Shown here: piece after piece, positions 18,168 to 27,174 of the stretch
How positions within the stretch are numbered: position 1 is the first letter of the stretch
Layout: every line of letters starts with the position of its first letter
Position numbers and translations under genes: made by a program
Notes under the pieces: generated by a model
Seen by the model: only the letters and a program-made list of their open reading frames with translations
The model's database searches: none
Told to the model about the DNA's origin: nothing
Source: Tardiphaga robiniae
Lineage (GTDB): Bacteria; Pseudomonadota; Alphaproteobacteria; Rhizobiales; Xanthobacteraceae
Assembly: GCF_001618955.1 (NCBI RefSeq)
Contig: NZ_LVYV01000001.1
Location: forward strand, 124,001-188,000
Direction: 5' to 3'
Length of the DNA stretch: 64,000 nucleotides

Positions 18168-18177
18168 TTGCCACACA

Positions 18178-18266
18178 CTCCGTCATGGCCGGGCCTGACC
18201 CGGCCATCCAACTTCACTGTCGTACATCAAAAGATGGATGCCCGGGACAAGCCCGGCCATGACGTG
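18178..18266. repeat. 89-bp inverted-repeat element (REP/MITE-like)
   Basis: The ends CGTCATGGCCGGG (18181-18193) and CCCGGCCATGACG (18252-18264) are exact complements. Inner arms CCCGGCCATCC and GGATGCCCGGG pair imperfectly around an AT-richer centre. It lies between convergent ptrB and hemC and could stop both transcripts. The outer ends match the palindrome at 51-70. Confidence 0.75.
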
Positions 18267-18283
18267 AATAGGTTCGCGGTTGA

Positions 18284-19267
18284 CTACTCCGCTGGCCGAT
18301 TGGCCTCGATCAGCGCACCGGCGCCCTTGTCCAGCAGCTCCAGCCCGACAGCGCGCCCCAGCTCGCGCGGACGATCCGCTGGCCCTATGCGCGTCACCTC
18401 GATGAATTGCCCGCCGGCTTCATCCAGCACCGATGCGGTCAGTGACATCTCACCACCCGAGATCACCGAATAGCCGGCGATCGGCGAATTGCAGTGGCCG
18501 TTCAGCACCCAAAGCACCTCGCGCTCGGCATCGCAGGACAGATGTGCCGCAGGGTCGTCGATCAGTGACAGATGACGCCGCGAGGCCCAATCATGCGCCG
18601 CGCATTCGACAGCGACGATGCCCTGCCCCACGGCCGGCAACATTTCCTGCGGCGTGAAATCACGTGCGATGCGGCTCGCCAATCCAACACGCTCGAGACC
18701 CGAGCGCGCCATGATCAGCGCGTCGGCGGGACCGACCTCGCCGCCGTCAGGCAGCCGCTGCATCTCGCCATTGTCGAGTTTGCGCACGCGCGTGTCGGCA
18801 GCGCCACGGAAGTGGATCACCTCGATCTCGGGAAACAGCCGGCGGATATAGGCGGCACGGCGTACGGCATTGGTGCCGATCTTGAAGCCCTTGCCATGCG
18901 TGCGCTTGAGGTCGTCGAGGCTGACGCCTTCGCGCAGCACCAGCGCATCGGTCGGCGGATCGCGCACCAGCGTGGCGCCGATCACGAGACCCGGCGTGTC
19001 TTCATTGCCGGGCATGTCCTTCAGTGAATGCATCGCCGCATGCAGCGCTCCCTTGAGCACGGCCGCGCGAATTTCGCCGACGAAAGCGCCGCCCTTGCCG
19101 CCATGCTTCAGGAGATTGCTGGTCTGGTCGCGGTCGCCGACCGGCTCGAATTTCACGATCTCGACGGCCAGTTCCGGCGCGACCACCGCCAGCCGGCGCG
19201 CGATCTCTTCGGTCTGGGCCAGCGCCATGGTGCTTTTGCGCGTGCCGATGCGCATCGATTCAGTCAC
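18284..19267 (-). CDS. hemC: Hydroxymethylbilane synthase (porphobilinogen deaminase), divergent
   Basis: A 327-residue HemC-family protein, which joins four porphobilinogens through a covalent dipyrromethane cofactor. The cofactor cysteine is present (Cys259, GHCNSPIAGY), with GTRKS, HSLKDMP, the paired arginines VRRAAY and RGAADTRVRKLDNG. Several features depart from the usual family: the lysine in the FxKE motif after GGKG is Gly (AFVGE), SSLRRQ is NAVRRA, and about 12 residues are inserted after KLDNG. It starts at GTG 19267 behind GGAG; ATG 19255 is an alternative. It may be a second, specialised copy. Confidence 0.78.
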   Translation of the reverse strand: MTESMRIGTRKSTMALAQTEEIARRLAVVAPELAVEIVKFEPVGDRDQTSNLLKHGGKGGAFVGEIRAAVLKGALHAAMHSLKDMPGNEDTPGLVIGATLVRDPPTDALVLREGVSLDDLKRTHGKGFKIGTNAVRRAAYIRRLFPEIEVIHFRGAADTRVRKLDNGEMQRLPDGGEVGPADALIMARSGLERVGLASRIARDFTPQEMLPAVGQGIVAVECAAHDWASRRHLSLIDDPAAHLSCDAEREVLWVLNGHCNSPIAGYSVISGGEMSLTASVLDEAGGQFIEVTRIGPADRPRELGRAVGLELLDKGAGALIEANRPAE

Positions 19268-19323
19268 TCAGGCAAGCTCCATCCGGCGGTCCCGCACAGG
19301 GTGGCGGGCGTTCGCGCGGACAA

Positions 19324-19365
19324 TAAAGCCAGCGCGCGCCGGAAACAATGCGCGCGCGGGCTTTA
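19324..19365 (-). terminator. Terminator hairpin after the symporter gene
   Basis: TAAAGCC and GGCTTTA enclose complementary CGCGCGC blocks. On the minus strand the stem ends in CTTTATTG. It lies 12 bases past the symporter stop. Confidence 0.6.
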
Positions 19366-19376
19366 CGGGGAGGCCT

Positions 19377-20864
19377 TTAAGTGCTCACCGCCTCGGCCGT
19401 TGCCACCGGCTTCGGCACCACGAGATTGACCAGCATTGCGACCGCGATATTAACGACGAGCGCGATCAGGCCGACATAGACCGTCGCCTGGAAGCTGCCG
19501 ATCGACAGCAAGTGCAGCGGCTTGAGGCCGTCCGTCCAGGCCAGATATGTGCCGCCGAACAGGCCGACCACCCATCCGGCCAGCAATGCCGGCGCGGTGA
19601 ACCAGCGGGTGAACAGGCCGAAGATCAAGGCCGGCAGCGTCTGCAGAATCCACAAGCCTCCGAGAAGCTGCAGGTCGAGCGCGAACTGCGTCGGCAGATA
19701 GATGATCACCAGCAGCGCACCGACCTTCACCACCAGCGACGCGATCTTGGCCACCGCGGCTTCGCCCGCCGTATCGACTTGCGGGTTAACATAGGCCTTC
19801 CAGAAATTACGGGTGAAGAGATTGGCAGCACCGATGCTCATCACGGCCGCAGGGACCAGCGCGCCGATGGCGATCGCCGCAAAAGCGAAGCCAGCGAACC
19901 AACTCGGAAACAGCGTCTGGAACAGCGCCGGCACCACGTCATTGTTGCTGGCAAGCTTCAACTTGGCAGCGTGACCCATATAGCCGAGCAGCGCCAGCAG
20001 GCCGAGCATCAGCGTATAGGCCGGCAACAGCACCGCATTCTTGCGGATCGTCGTGGCGCTTTTGCTGGCGAAGATGCCGGTCAGCGTGTGCGGATACATG
20101 AAGGCCGCGAGCGCCGAACCAAGTGCCAGTGTGGCGTAAGCGACATACTGGCTGGGCTGCAGCAGGATGCTGCCGGAGCCCTTGGCCTTGAACGCCTCGT
20201 CTGCCGCATTGAACACATTGGCATAGCCCCCCAGTTTGCCGGGGATGACCGAGATCGCCGCGATAACGGCGATGTAGATCATGATGTCCTTGACGAAGGC
20301 GATCAGCGCCGGCGCGCGCAGACCCGACGAATAGGTATAAAGCGCGAGCACGACGAACGCCGCGATCAGCGGAAGTTCACCTTCGAAGCCGAGCGCCTTC
20401 ACCGCGGTGGCCATGCCGATCAGCTGCAGCGCGATATAGGGCATGGTGGCGACGACACCGGTGATGGCGACTGCTGCTTCCAGCATGCGCGAACCATAGC
20501 GGCCATGCACAACGTCGGCGGCAGTGACATGACCGTTGTCCTTGGCGACCTGCCACAGCCTCGGCATCACCATGAACACGATGGGATAGACCAAGATCGT
20601 ATAAGGCAGCGCGAAGAAGCCATAGGCACCCACCGAATAGACCAGTGCCGGCACGGCAATCACCGTATAGGCGGTATAGAAATCGCCGCCGACCAGAAAC
20701 CAGGTGATCCAGGTGCCGAACTGGCGGCCAACAAGGCCCCATTCGTCGAGACTGGCCAGCGTTTTCGGGCGGCGCCACTTCGAGGCGACGAAGCCCATCA
20801 CGGTGACGAGCGCGAAGAAAAACAGAAACACCGCAACGGCGGGAATATCGAGCTCAGTCTTCAT
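19377..20864 (-). CDS. mctP: Sodium:solute symporter, monocarboxylate (MctP-like)
   Basis: A 495-residue SSS-family membrane protein with about 13 helices, including WITWFLVGGDFYTAYT, the central GLRAPALIAFVKDIMIY and the pattern ALVPAAVMSIGAANLFTRN. In rhizobia MctP imports lactate, pyruvate and some amino acids. Its start overlaps the end of the small DUF3311 gene by 11 bases, the standard arrangement for this transporter type. Other SSS substrates remain possible. Confidence 0.8.
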   Translation of the reverse strand: MKTELDIPAVAVFLFFFALVTVMGFVASKWRRPKTLASLDEWGLVGRQFGTWITWFLVGGDFYTAYTVIAVPALVYSVGAYGFFALPYTILVYPIVFMVMPRLWQVAKDNGHVTAADVVHGRYGSRMLEAAVAITGVVATMPYIALQLIGMATAVKALGFEGELPLIAAFVVLALYTYSSGLRAPALIAFVKDIMIYIAVIAAISVIPGKLGGYANVFNAADEAFKAKGSGSILLQPSQYVAYATLALGSALAAFMYPHTLTGIFASKSATTIRKNAVLLPAYTLMLGLLALLGYMGHAAKLKLASNNDVVPALFQTLFPSWFAGFAFAAIAIGALVPAAVMSIGAANLFTRNFWKAYVNPQVDTAGEAAVAKIASLVVKVGALLVIIYLPTQFALDLQLLGGLWILQTLPALIFGLFTRWFTAPALLAGWVVGLFGGTYLAWTDGLKPLHLLSIGSFQATVYVGLIALVVNIAVAMLVNLVVPKPVATAEAVST

Positions 20865-21039
20865 TGGGGTAAGTCCGGTAAGCGAGCCAGGTCAGAAAGG
20901 CGGTCGCCGGCACCCAGGCGAGCTGGTACCAGTAGAAGAACGGAAAGCCGAACAGCACCGGATCGTGAAAGTTGTAGAACGGGACCCAGAGCAGGCCGAC
21001 GAAGGGGATCAGCAGAAGCCATAAGAAATGGCGGCCCAT
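20854..21039 (-). CDS. DUF3311 small membrane protein, symporter partner
   Basis: A 61-residue protein with two hydrophobic helices (LLLIPFVGLLWVPFY and YWYQLAWVPATAFLTWLAY), typical of the DUF3311 proteins encoded just before SSS symporters and thought to be accessory subunits. The stop overlaps the symporter start, so the pair is translationally coupled. GGAGCCCGCC lies in front of the ATG. Confidence 0.85.
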   Translation of the reverse strand: MGRHFLWLLLIPFVGLLWVPFYNFHDPVLFGFPFFYWYQLAWVPATAFLTWLAYRTYPNED

Positions 21040-21294
21040 GGCGGGCTCCTCTCGATAGGCGGGCAGCGCCAGATGCCACGGTTATTTTACGGCGCAGAAT
21101 TTTGCGCTGTGTAGGTGCGACATTCTGTCATGTAAACACGATGCTGCCGCAGGGCTGCCATTCGCGAGGCGGGCATAAGGACGGACTTCGATCGGCGTGC
21201 TGCAGTGCAAACACCCACACACCGCTCCCGGCTCGCGGGACGATGTGTGGGTGTTGAATCTGAGACGTATTGATCTGAGGCGTCTTGAAGTGGC

Positions 21295-22407
21295 TCAGCG
21301 GCCGCCGAAAGTCGTTTCGCCGAACAGCGCTTTCTGCGTCGATGGCTGCGAGCGCCAGTATTGCGGCGGCGCCTGCACCTGGCCGCCGAGATGTGCCGCC
21401 GCGTGCCACGGCCAGCGCGGATCGTAGAGAATGCCACGCGCGATGGCGACCAGATCGGCCTTGCCGGAGGCCACGATGTCTTCAGCCTGCTGCGCGTCGG
21501 TGATCAACCCCACCGCAATCGTCGGCAGTCCCGTCGCCGCTTTCACAGCTTCGGCGAACGGCACCTGATAACCCGGCCCGAGCGTGATCTTCTGCTGCGG
21601 CGAGACACCGCCGGACGACACATCCATCCAGTCGACGCCGCGCTTCTTCAACTCATTGGCGAAGACGATGGTCTGCTCGATATCCCAGCCGCCCTCGACC
21701 CAGTCCGAGGCCGATACGCGGACGCCCACAGGCTTGTGCGCGGGAAAAGCCGCGCGTACCGCGTCGAACACTTCGAGTGGAAACCGGATCCGGTTCTCCA
21801 GCGAACCACCGTAATTGTCGGTGCGCTGGTTGGAGATCGGTGAAAGAAACTCGTGCAGCAGATAGCCATGTGCACCGTGGATTTCGAGCGCATCGATGCC
21901 GAGCCGCTTGGCGCGCTTCGCTGTGGCCACGAAGGCATCGCGGATGCGCTTGAGGCCGGCAACGTCGATCTCCTGCGGCGCCAGTTCGCCAGGTTTCTGC
22001 GGAATGGCCGAGGGTGCCTGGGCGACCCAGCCGCCCTTGTCGAGCGGGACCTGCTGGCCGCCATCCCATGGGGCGTGGCTCGACGCCTTGCGGCCTGCAT
22101 GGGCGATCTGCATGGCAACGGCAATGTTCGAATGCTTGCGGATCGCCGCCAGCACCGGCTTCAACGCGGCTTCGGTCGCGTCGTTATAGAGGCCGAGATC
22201 GCCGGGTGTGATGCGGCCGATGGCTTCCACGGCAGTCGCTTCGATCACCAGCATGGCGGCGCCCGACAGGGCCATATTGCCGAGATGGATCATGTGCCAC
22301 TCGGTGGCCCGGCCATCTTCGGCAGAATACTGGCACATCGGCGCAATGACGATGCGGTTCGGCAGCGTGAGGTCGCGCAGCTTGAAAGGGGAAAACAAGG
22401 TGCTCAT
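21295..22407 (-). CDS. NADH:flavin oxidoreductase, old yellow enzyme (YqjM/NamA-type)
   Basis: A 370-residue FMN-binding TIM barrel of the thermophilic-like old yellow enzyme subclass. It opens with LFSPFKLRDLTLPNRIVIAP and has the active-site Cys in APMCQYS, HGAHGYLLHEFLSP with the substrate-binding histidines, and the FMN-phosphate region VGLITDAQQAEDI...ARGILYDP. These enzymes reduce activated C=C bonds and some nitro compounds with NAD(P)H. The ATG at 22407 gives the family N-terminus; the open frame upstream lacks similarity. Confidence 0.88.
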   Translation of the reverse strand: MSTLFSPFKLRDLTLPNRIVIAPMCQYSAEDGRATEWHMIHLGNMALSGAAMLVIEATAVEAIGRITPGDLGLYNDATEAALKPVLAAIRKHSNIAVAMQIAHAGRKASSHAPWDGGQQVPLDKGGWVAQAPSAIPQKPGELAPQEIDVAGLKRIRDAFVATAKRAKRLGIDALEIHGAHGYLLHEFLSPISNQRTDNYGGSLENRIRFPLEVFDAVRAAFPAHKPVGVRVSASDWVEGGWDIEQTIVFANELKKRGVDWMDVSSGGVSPQQKITLGPGYQVPFAEAVKAATGLPTIAVGLITDAQQAEDIVASGKADLVAIARGILYDPRWPWHAAAHLGGQVQAPPQYWRSQPSTQKALFGETTFGGR

Positions 22408-22653
22408 GCAAATTCCGGAGTGGGAGGACTGAATTGCCATGCGCGGGAACGCCGGCCTGCCGTCCCGACATTGGAACTCTGAGCGCAAAACACAAGATGC
22501 CCGCTAAAAAGCGACCTCAGCATTATGCAAAAAGACAGCGGCTTTCGACACACGCTTTCTTGAAAAGCAAAAGGCCCCCTGAAAGGCAAAAGGCACCCCG
22601 GTTGCCCGGAGCGCCTCTTGATCTCATCGCTCGGCGCCGCAGCGCCAAACAAC

Positions 22654-22971
22654 TCAGTACGGGCAAACCACCCGGCCCCAGCGACGGCTGAAATAGCAGC
22701 CCGGCGCCACGAAGCGCGGCCCACCGTAGAAGCCATAGCCGCGACCATAGCCACGACCGCCGCCACGGTAGAACCCGCCGCCACGTCCACGGCCGCCGCC
22801 CCAGCCACGACCGCCGCCGCGACCACCGCCACGGGCCTCGGCCGAGGTGCTGCTCGTGGTGAGCAACACCGTGGACGCGCCAATCAGGCCGACACAGTAG
22901 ACAGACACAAGCGCCATCGCTGCCAGGCAGCGAGTCACGATATTGTGGCGCGTCGTTTTGGTTTGAGCCAT
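22654..22971 (-). CDS. Exported glycine/arginine-rich small protein
   Basis: A 105-residue protein with a long hydrophobic signal segment (about 16-38) and probable cleavage after AEA near residue 46. A Gly/Arg/Tyr-rich region (GGGRGGGRGWGGGRGRGGG and RGYGRGYGFYGG) follows, ending in GCYFSRRWGRVVCPY with two cysteines. Short glycine-rich exported proteins of this type are common in Bradyrhizobiaceae and have no known function. The start at 22971 is placed by GGAGAT nine bases upstream. Low-complexity composition means homology would be weak evidence. Confidence 0.6.
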   Translation of the reverse strand: MAQTKTTRHNIVTRCLAAMALVSVYCVGLIGASTVLLTTSSTSAEARGGGRGGGRGWGGGRGRGGGFYRGGGRGYGRGYGFYGGPRFVAPGCYFSRRWGRVVCPY

Positions 22972-23360
22972 TCTTGGGATCTCCATTCTGCGGAAGCACG
23001 GCTTTAGAATGCTTCCGACCTCGAATTGTTCAGTGAGCAATTCTTGATTCACACGCGTGCTGAAACCAGAATAGTAATATGGCCATCACAAGGCGTGCAC
23101 GTATCAACAGCATCAGAATAGGGTCAAGCTCGAACGCCGGTCAAGTTGCCGGCAGCGCTGTCACTGCGAACGAATACGCACCTTCACCCGTCACCTCGCT
23201 TTTGACCTCCTGCCGTTCATCTTCTCTTCATATTGCCTCGCACTATGCTGATCGCTGCACCTCGCACCTGCGAATATGCGGTCCGTCCCACCCACCGCGC
23301 CTGCGTCAGCAGCTCGATCCCATCGTCCGTCCCTTCCCGCGAATTGTCAGAAGCTGATTC
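22972..23360. other. Divergent intergenic region
   Basis: 389 bases between the minus-strand glycine-rich gene and the plus-strand carbamoyltransferase. It must hold both promoters, but no clear -35/-10 pair, hairpin or repeat stands out. It is somewhat AT-richer than the surrounding genes around 23055-23120. Confidence 0.4.
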
Positions 23361-25163
23361 ATGCCCAACCCCGGCTACATCCTCGGTCTCAACACCTACG
23401 ATCACGACGTCAGCGCCTGCCTGCTGCGTGACGGCGCGCTGGCCTATGCGATCGAGAAGGAGCGGATTACCCGCGACAAGCACGCGACCGGATTTTACAA
23501 GGAAGTGGTCGACTACGTCCTCGATGCCGAAGGTATCACGCTGGATGATGTCGAACTGGTGGTGAGCAATTGCTACATCCTGCCGGTTCCGGAAATGGAA
23601 GACCGCCTGATCTATCAGGACATGCCGGGCTTCCTGCCCGAATATGAACGGCAGGACGCCAGCGTCCATCCGCTGTTCCGCTCCCGCACCGGCAAGGTCA
23701 AAACGATCTCGCATCATCTGGCGCACGCCTATAGCGCGTTTGCCGTCTGCCCCTTCGAAGAGGGGGCGATCATGATCGTCGACGGCGTCGGCAGCTATCG
23801 CTCCGATGCGATGGAGGCCTATCCCGGTGACGAGCCAGGCTCGAAGCTCGCCAGGGAATCCGAGAGCTATTACACGTTCAAGGGCACGCAGCTTGATTGC
23901 CTGAAGAAGGTCTGGATGGAGCCGGATCGCGGCTTTCTCAGCGACGAATTTTACAATATGCCGGGCCTTGGGGCGCTCTACAGCCGGGCCTCGACCTATG
24001 TGTTCGGCGACTGGAACAAATGCGGCGAACTGATGGGGCTAGCGCCCTACGGCCGCCGCGACCAGGTCAAACCGCTGATGGACATCACCGACAACGTGCT
24101 CAGCGTGCCGCGCTGGACCCCCGAATATGGCCAGCCCTATGTCGCCGACAGCGACGGCAAATGGGACACCCATCCCTCGATGCGGCACTGGGAAGATCTC
24201 GCCTGGCGCGTCCAGGACGACACCGAGAAGGTGCTGCTGGCCCGCGCACGCTGGTTGCGCGAGACGACCGGCGCGAAGAACCTCTGCATTGCCGGCGGCG
24301 TCGCGCTGAACTGCGTTGCCAATGGTCGCATCGCCCGCGAAGCCGGCTTCGAAAATGTCTGGATCCAGCCCGCTGCCGGCGACAACGGCATCGCGATCGG
24401 CTGCGCCTATTACGGCCTGCTCGAAGTGCAAAAGCAGCCGCGCTCATATGTGATGACGCATTCCTACACCGGCAGGAACTATACCGATCGCGACATCACG
24501 GCGGCTACCCAGCGCACGCTGGTCAAGGCGCAGACCAGTGCGGTACGCAGCGACAATATCTGCCGCGATACGGCCAGGCTGCTCGCCGACCAGAAAGTGA
24601 TCGGCTGGTTTCAGGGTCGCTCGGAATACGGCCCGCGTGCGCTCGGCAATCGCAGCATCATCGCCGATCCGCGCCGGCCGGAGATGAAGGACATCCTCAA
24701 TTCACGCGTGAAGCACCGTCAGCCATTCCGGCCATTCGCGCCGATTGTGCTCGCCGAGCGCGCCAGAGAGATTTTCGAAAGCGATCAGGATTCGCCGTTC
24801 ATGCTGATCGCCGCCCCGGTGCGCCCCGAATGGCGCGAGAAGATTCCGGCCATCGTGCACATCGATGGAACGGCGCGCATCCAGACCGTCACAGAAGACA
24901 CCAATCCTGTGCTCTATCGGCTGCTGAAGGAATTCGATGCGCTCACCGGCGTGCCGGTGCTGCTCAACACCTCGTTCAACGTGAAGGGCGAGCCGATCGT
25001 CGAGACTCCCCGCGACGCCATGGCGTGTTTCATCAATACCGGCATCGACCACCTGATCCTGCACGACACGCTGGTGTCAAAGACATCAGCGCATCGTTTC
25101 GTCGCCCCGCTGGTGCGCACCTATATGGACGTCGCGGGACTGGTCATGTCGAATGTGAAGTAG
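23361..25163 (+). CDS. NodU/CmcH-type carbamoyltransferase
   Basis: A 600-residue carbamoyltransferase. The N-terminal Kae1-like ASKHA half has the metal-binding histidines HHLAH (118-122), DGVGS and ELMGLAPYG, and binds the carbamoyl-adenylate made from carbamoyl phosphate and ATP. The C-terminal half carries GRSEYGPRALGNRSI, KHRQPFRPFAP and LLNTSFNVKGEP. NodU puts a carbamoyl group on Nod factors, while relatives modify antibiotics or sugars. No nod, glycosyltransferase or biosynthetic genes lie nearby, so the acceptor is unknown. The ribosome site before the ATG is weak. Confidence 0.88.
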   Translation: MPNPGYILGLNTYDHDVSACLLRDGALAYAIEKERITRDKHATGFYKEVVDYVLDAEGITLDDVELVVSNCYILPVPEMEDRLIYQDMPGFLPEYERQDASVHPLFRSRTGKVKTISHHLAHAYSAFAVCPFEEGAIMIVDGVGSYRSDAMEAYPGDEPGSKLARESESYYTFKGTQLDCLKKVWMEPDRGFLSDEFYNMPGLGALYSRASTYVFGDWNKCGELMGLAPYGRRDQVKPLMDITDNVLSVPRWTPEYGQPYVADSDGKWDTHPSMRHWEDLAWRVQDDTEKVLLARARWLRETTGAKNLCIAGGVALNCVANGRIAREAGFENVWIQPAAGDNGIAIGCAYYGLLEVQKQPRSYVMTHSYTGRNYTDRDITAATQRTLVKAQTSAVRSDNICRDTARLLADQKVIGWFQGRSEYGPRALGNRSIIADPRRPEMKDILNSRVKHRQPFRPFAPIVLAERAREIFESDQDSPFMLIAAPVRPEWREKIPAIVHIDGTARIQTVTEDTNPVLYRLLKEFDALTGVPVLLNTSFNVKGEPIVETPRDAMACFINTGIDHLILHDTLVSKTSAHRFVAPLVRTYMDVAGLVMSNVK

Positions 25164-25172
25164 CGGTCTCGA

Positions 25173-25197
25173 CGCTCTCCCGTATGCGGGGAGAGCG
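25173..25197. terminator. Bidirectional terminator between carbamoyltransferase and chemoreceptor 1
   Basis: CGCTCTCCC and GGGAGAGCG (9-bp stem) around a seven-base loop in the 40-base gap between convergent stops. Confidence 0.6.
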
Positions 25198-25203
25198 CGA
25201 ATA

Positions 25204-26883
25204 TTACGCTGCCCGCACCGCGTTCAGGAACTTGCTGACTTCATCCTTCAGTCGCGTGCTGTCCGAGGACAGTGATTGCGCCGCAGCGAGAACCTGAGTC
25301 GAGGCAGATCCAGTCTCTGTTGCACCACGCTGCACATCGACGATGTTCGATGAGACCTGCATCGTGCCCTGCGCCGCCTGCTGGACATTACGCGAAATCT
25401 CCTGCGTCGCGGCGCCCTGCTCTTCCACCGCCGATGCGATGGTCGAGGCAATCTCGGACATGCGGCCGATGGTGTCGCCGATCTCCTTGATAGCGCCAAC
25501 CGATTCCTGCGTCGCCGCCTGGATACCGGAGATCTGCGTCGAGATCTCGCCAGTCGCCTTGGCAGTCTGCTCAGCGAGTGCCTTCACTTCAGAGGCCACG
25601 ACTGCGAAACCGCGACCGGCTTCGCCGGCCCGTGCTGCCTCGATGGTGGCATTGAGCGCCAACAGGTTTGTCTGGCCTGCGATGTTATTGATCAGCTCGA
25701 CCACATCGCCGATGCGCGATGCAGCGCTGGCAAGCTCGCCGACGCGATCATTCGTCTTACGCGCCTGATCCACCGCCTGCCCTGCGATCGCAGCCGACTC
25801 CTGAACCTGACGGCTGATCTCGTTGACCGACGAGGCCATCTCCTCGGTCGCCGATGCTACCGACTGAACGTTGGTCGAGGCTTCTTCCGAGGCAGCGGCG
25901 ACGGTCGTCGTCAGTTCCTGCGAACGCTCCGCCGTGGCGGTCAGCGTCCCTGCCGAAGCTTCCAGCTCGGTCGATGCCGACGACACCGTCTCGACGATCT
26001 CACCGATCATCGATTCGAAGTTACGGGTGATGCTGTCGACGCGGCGGCCGCGCTCGATCTTGGCTTCGGCATCGGCCGCTGCGGCTTCATCCGCCGCGCG
26101 CTTGTCGATCAGCGCCTGTTTGAACACCTGAAGCGAATCCGCCATCGTACCGATTTCGGTCTTCTCGCCCTGATGCGGAACATTTGCTGTCAGATCTCCT
26201 GTGCCAAGCGCCTGCATCGGCAGCACGATCGACGTGATACCGGCGGAGACATCGCGCACCAGCAGGATAGCCGCACCGACGCCGACAACAACCGCAAGCA
26301 AGAGCGAACCGATCACCATCTTGATGGCGCCCCCAAAGCTGTCCGTCGCCAGTTCTCCGGCCGTCAAAGCTCCCTTGTTGTTGAGCTCGACATCCTTCTG
26401 CAGGGCTTCGTCCGCCTTGAAGCCAATCTGGTTGACCTTCACGTTCATATCTCGCGCTTCATCACGAGCGTTCTTGCGCGACAACGCAAGAACCGGCTGC
26501 AATGCGACGATATATTCGCTCCAGAGTTTGCTGAATTCGTTGTACATCGCGCGCTCCTCGGGCGACGAAATCATCGGCTCATAGCTCTTGCGCGCCTTGT
26601 CGAGCATCTCGGCGTAACGCACCAGCGTGTCGTCCTGGACCTTCGTATCTGCGGCATCGGTCGCAAGCAGATGTCCACGAACCACCGAACGATAGCTGAT
26701 CGTTGCAGCGCGGACTTCACCCAGAGCGCGCACGCTCGGCAGCCAACTCGTGACGATGTCGGATGTCGCACCGTTGATGGTGTACATCTGCTTGATGGCC
26801 AGCGCGCCCATTGCAGCCATGGCGAGCAGCAGGAACGAGACGACAAGAGTGATCTTGGTGCGGATGGACAGGCTGGCAAACAT
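25204..26883 (-). CDS. Methyl-accepting chemotaxis protein 1 (4HB-type sensor)
   Basis: A 559-residue chemoreceptor: short cytoplasmic start, TM1 (about 11-31), a periplasmic helical sensor of about 155 residues (4HB type), TM2 (about 190-212), HAMP, then a coiled-coil signalling domain with the CheA/CheW-binding tip [20 protein letters not shown]. It ends FLNAVRAA with no NWETF-like pentapeptide, so CheR/CheB tethering is not visible. The ATG at 26883 was chosen over 26964 because homology to receptor 2 begins there. It is the last of six tandem receptors and most resembles receptor 2. Ligand unknown. Confidence 0.9.
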   Translation of the reverse strand: MFASLSIRTKITLVVSFLLLAMAAMGALAIKQMYTINGATSDIVTSWLPSVRALGEVRAATISYRSVVRGHLLATDAADTKVQDDTLVRYAEMLDKARKSYEPMISSPEERAMYNEFSKLWSEYIVALQPVLALSRKNARDEARDMNVKVNQIGFKADEALQKDVELNNKGALTAGELATDSFGGAIKMVIGSLLLAVVVGVGAAILLVRDVSAGITSIVLPMQALGTGDLTANVPHQGEKTEIGTMADSLQVFKQALIDKRAADEAAAADAEAKIERGRRVDSITRNFESMIGEIVETVSSASTELEASAGTLTATAERSQELTTTVAAASEEASTNVQSVASATEEMASSVNEISRQVQESAAIAGQAVDQARKTNDRVGELASAASRIGDVVELINNIAGQTNLLALNATIEAARAGEAGRGFAVVASEVKALAEQTAKATGEISTQISGIQAATQESVGAIKEIGDTIGRMSEIASTIASAVEEQGAATQEISRNVQQAAQGTMQVSSNIVDVQRGATETGSASTQVLAAAQSLSSDSTRLKDEVSKFLNAVRAA

Positions 26884-27121
26884 AGGTGATGGTCCCTCGG
26901 TTTTCGACCGTTGGCGCGCAACTGCACGAATGGCATTTTCTGGGTTTGAAGGCGCGGCATGCATTGGAGCTGCCGGCCGAGCGTCGATAGCTCTCAGCGA
27001 TCAACGATCTCGTGATCGAGATTGTCCGGATAAAGTTAAGGAGCGGTGCATCATGACTGCTTCTTGTGCATGGCTTCTTGAGCGAACGTAGCGCACGCGC
27101 ATAACAACACTATCACGCAAG

Positions 27122-27148
27122 AAAGCCGACGCTCACGCGCCGGCTTTT
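27122..27148 (-). terminator. Terminator after chemoreceptor 2
   Basis: AAAGCCGACGC (122-132) pairs with GCGCCGGCTTT (137-147) with one mismatch around TCAC. On the minus strand the arm ends CGGCTTTC, 27 bases past the stop of receptor 2. Confidence 0.65.
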
Positions 27149-27174
27149 ACGTTGTACACTTATGTTAAAGCCCG

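Noticed and set aside
23361-25163. Symbiosis island based on a NodU-like gene
   Set aside because: No nod-box, nodABC, nif or insertion sequences in the window; base composition matches the surroundings.
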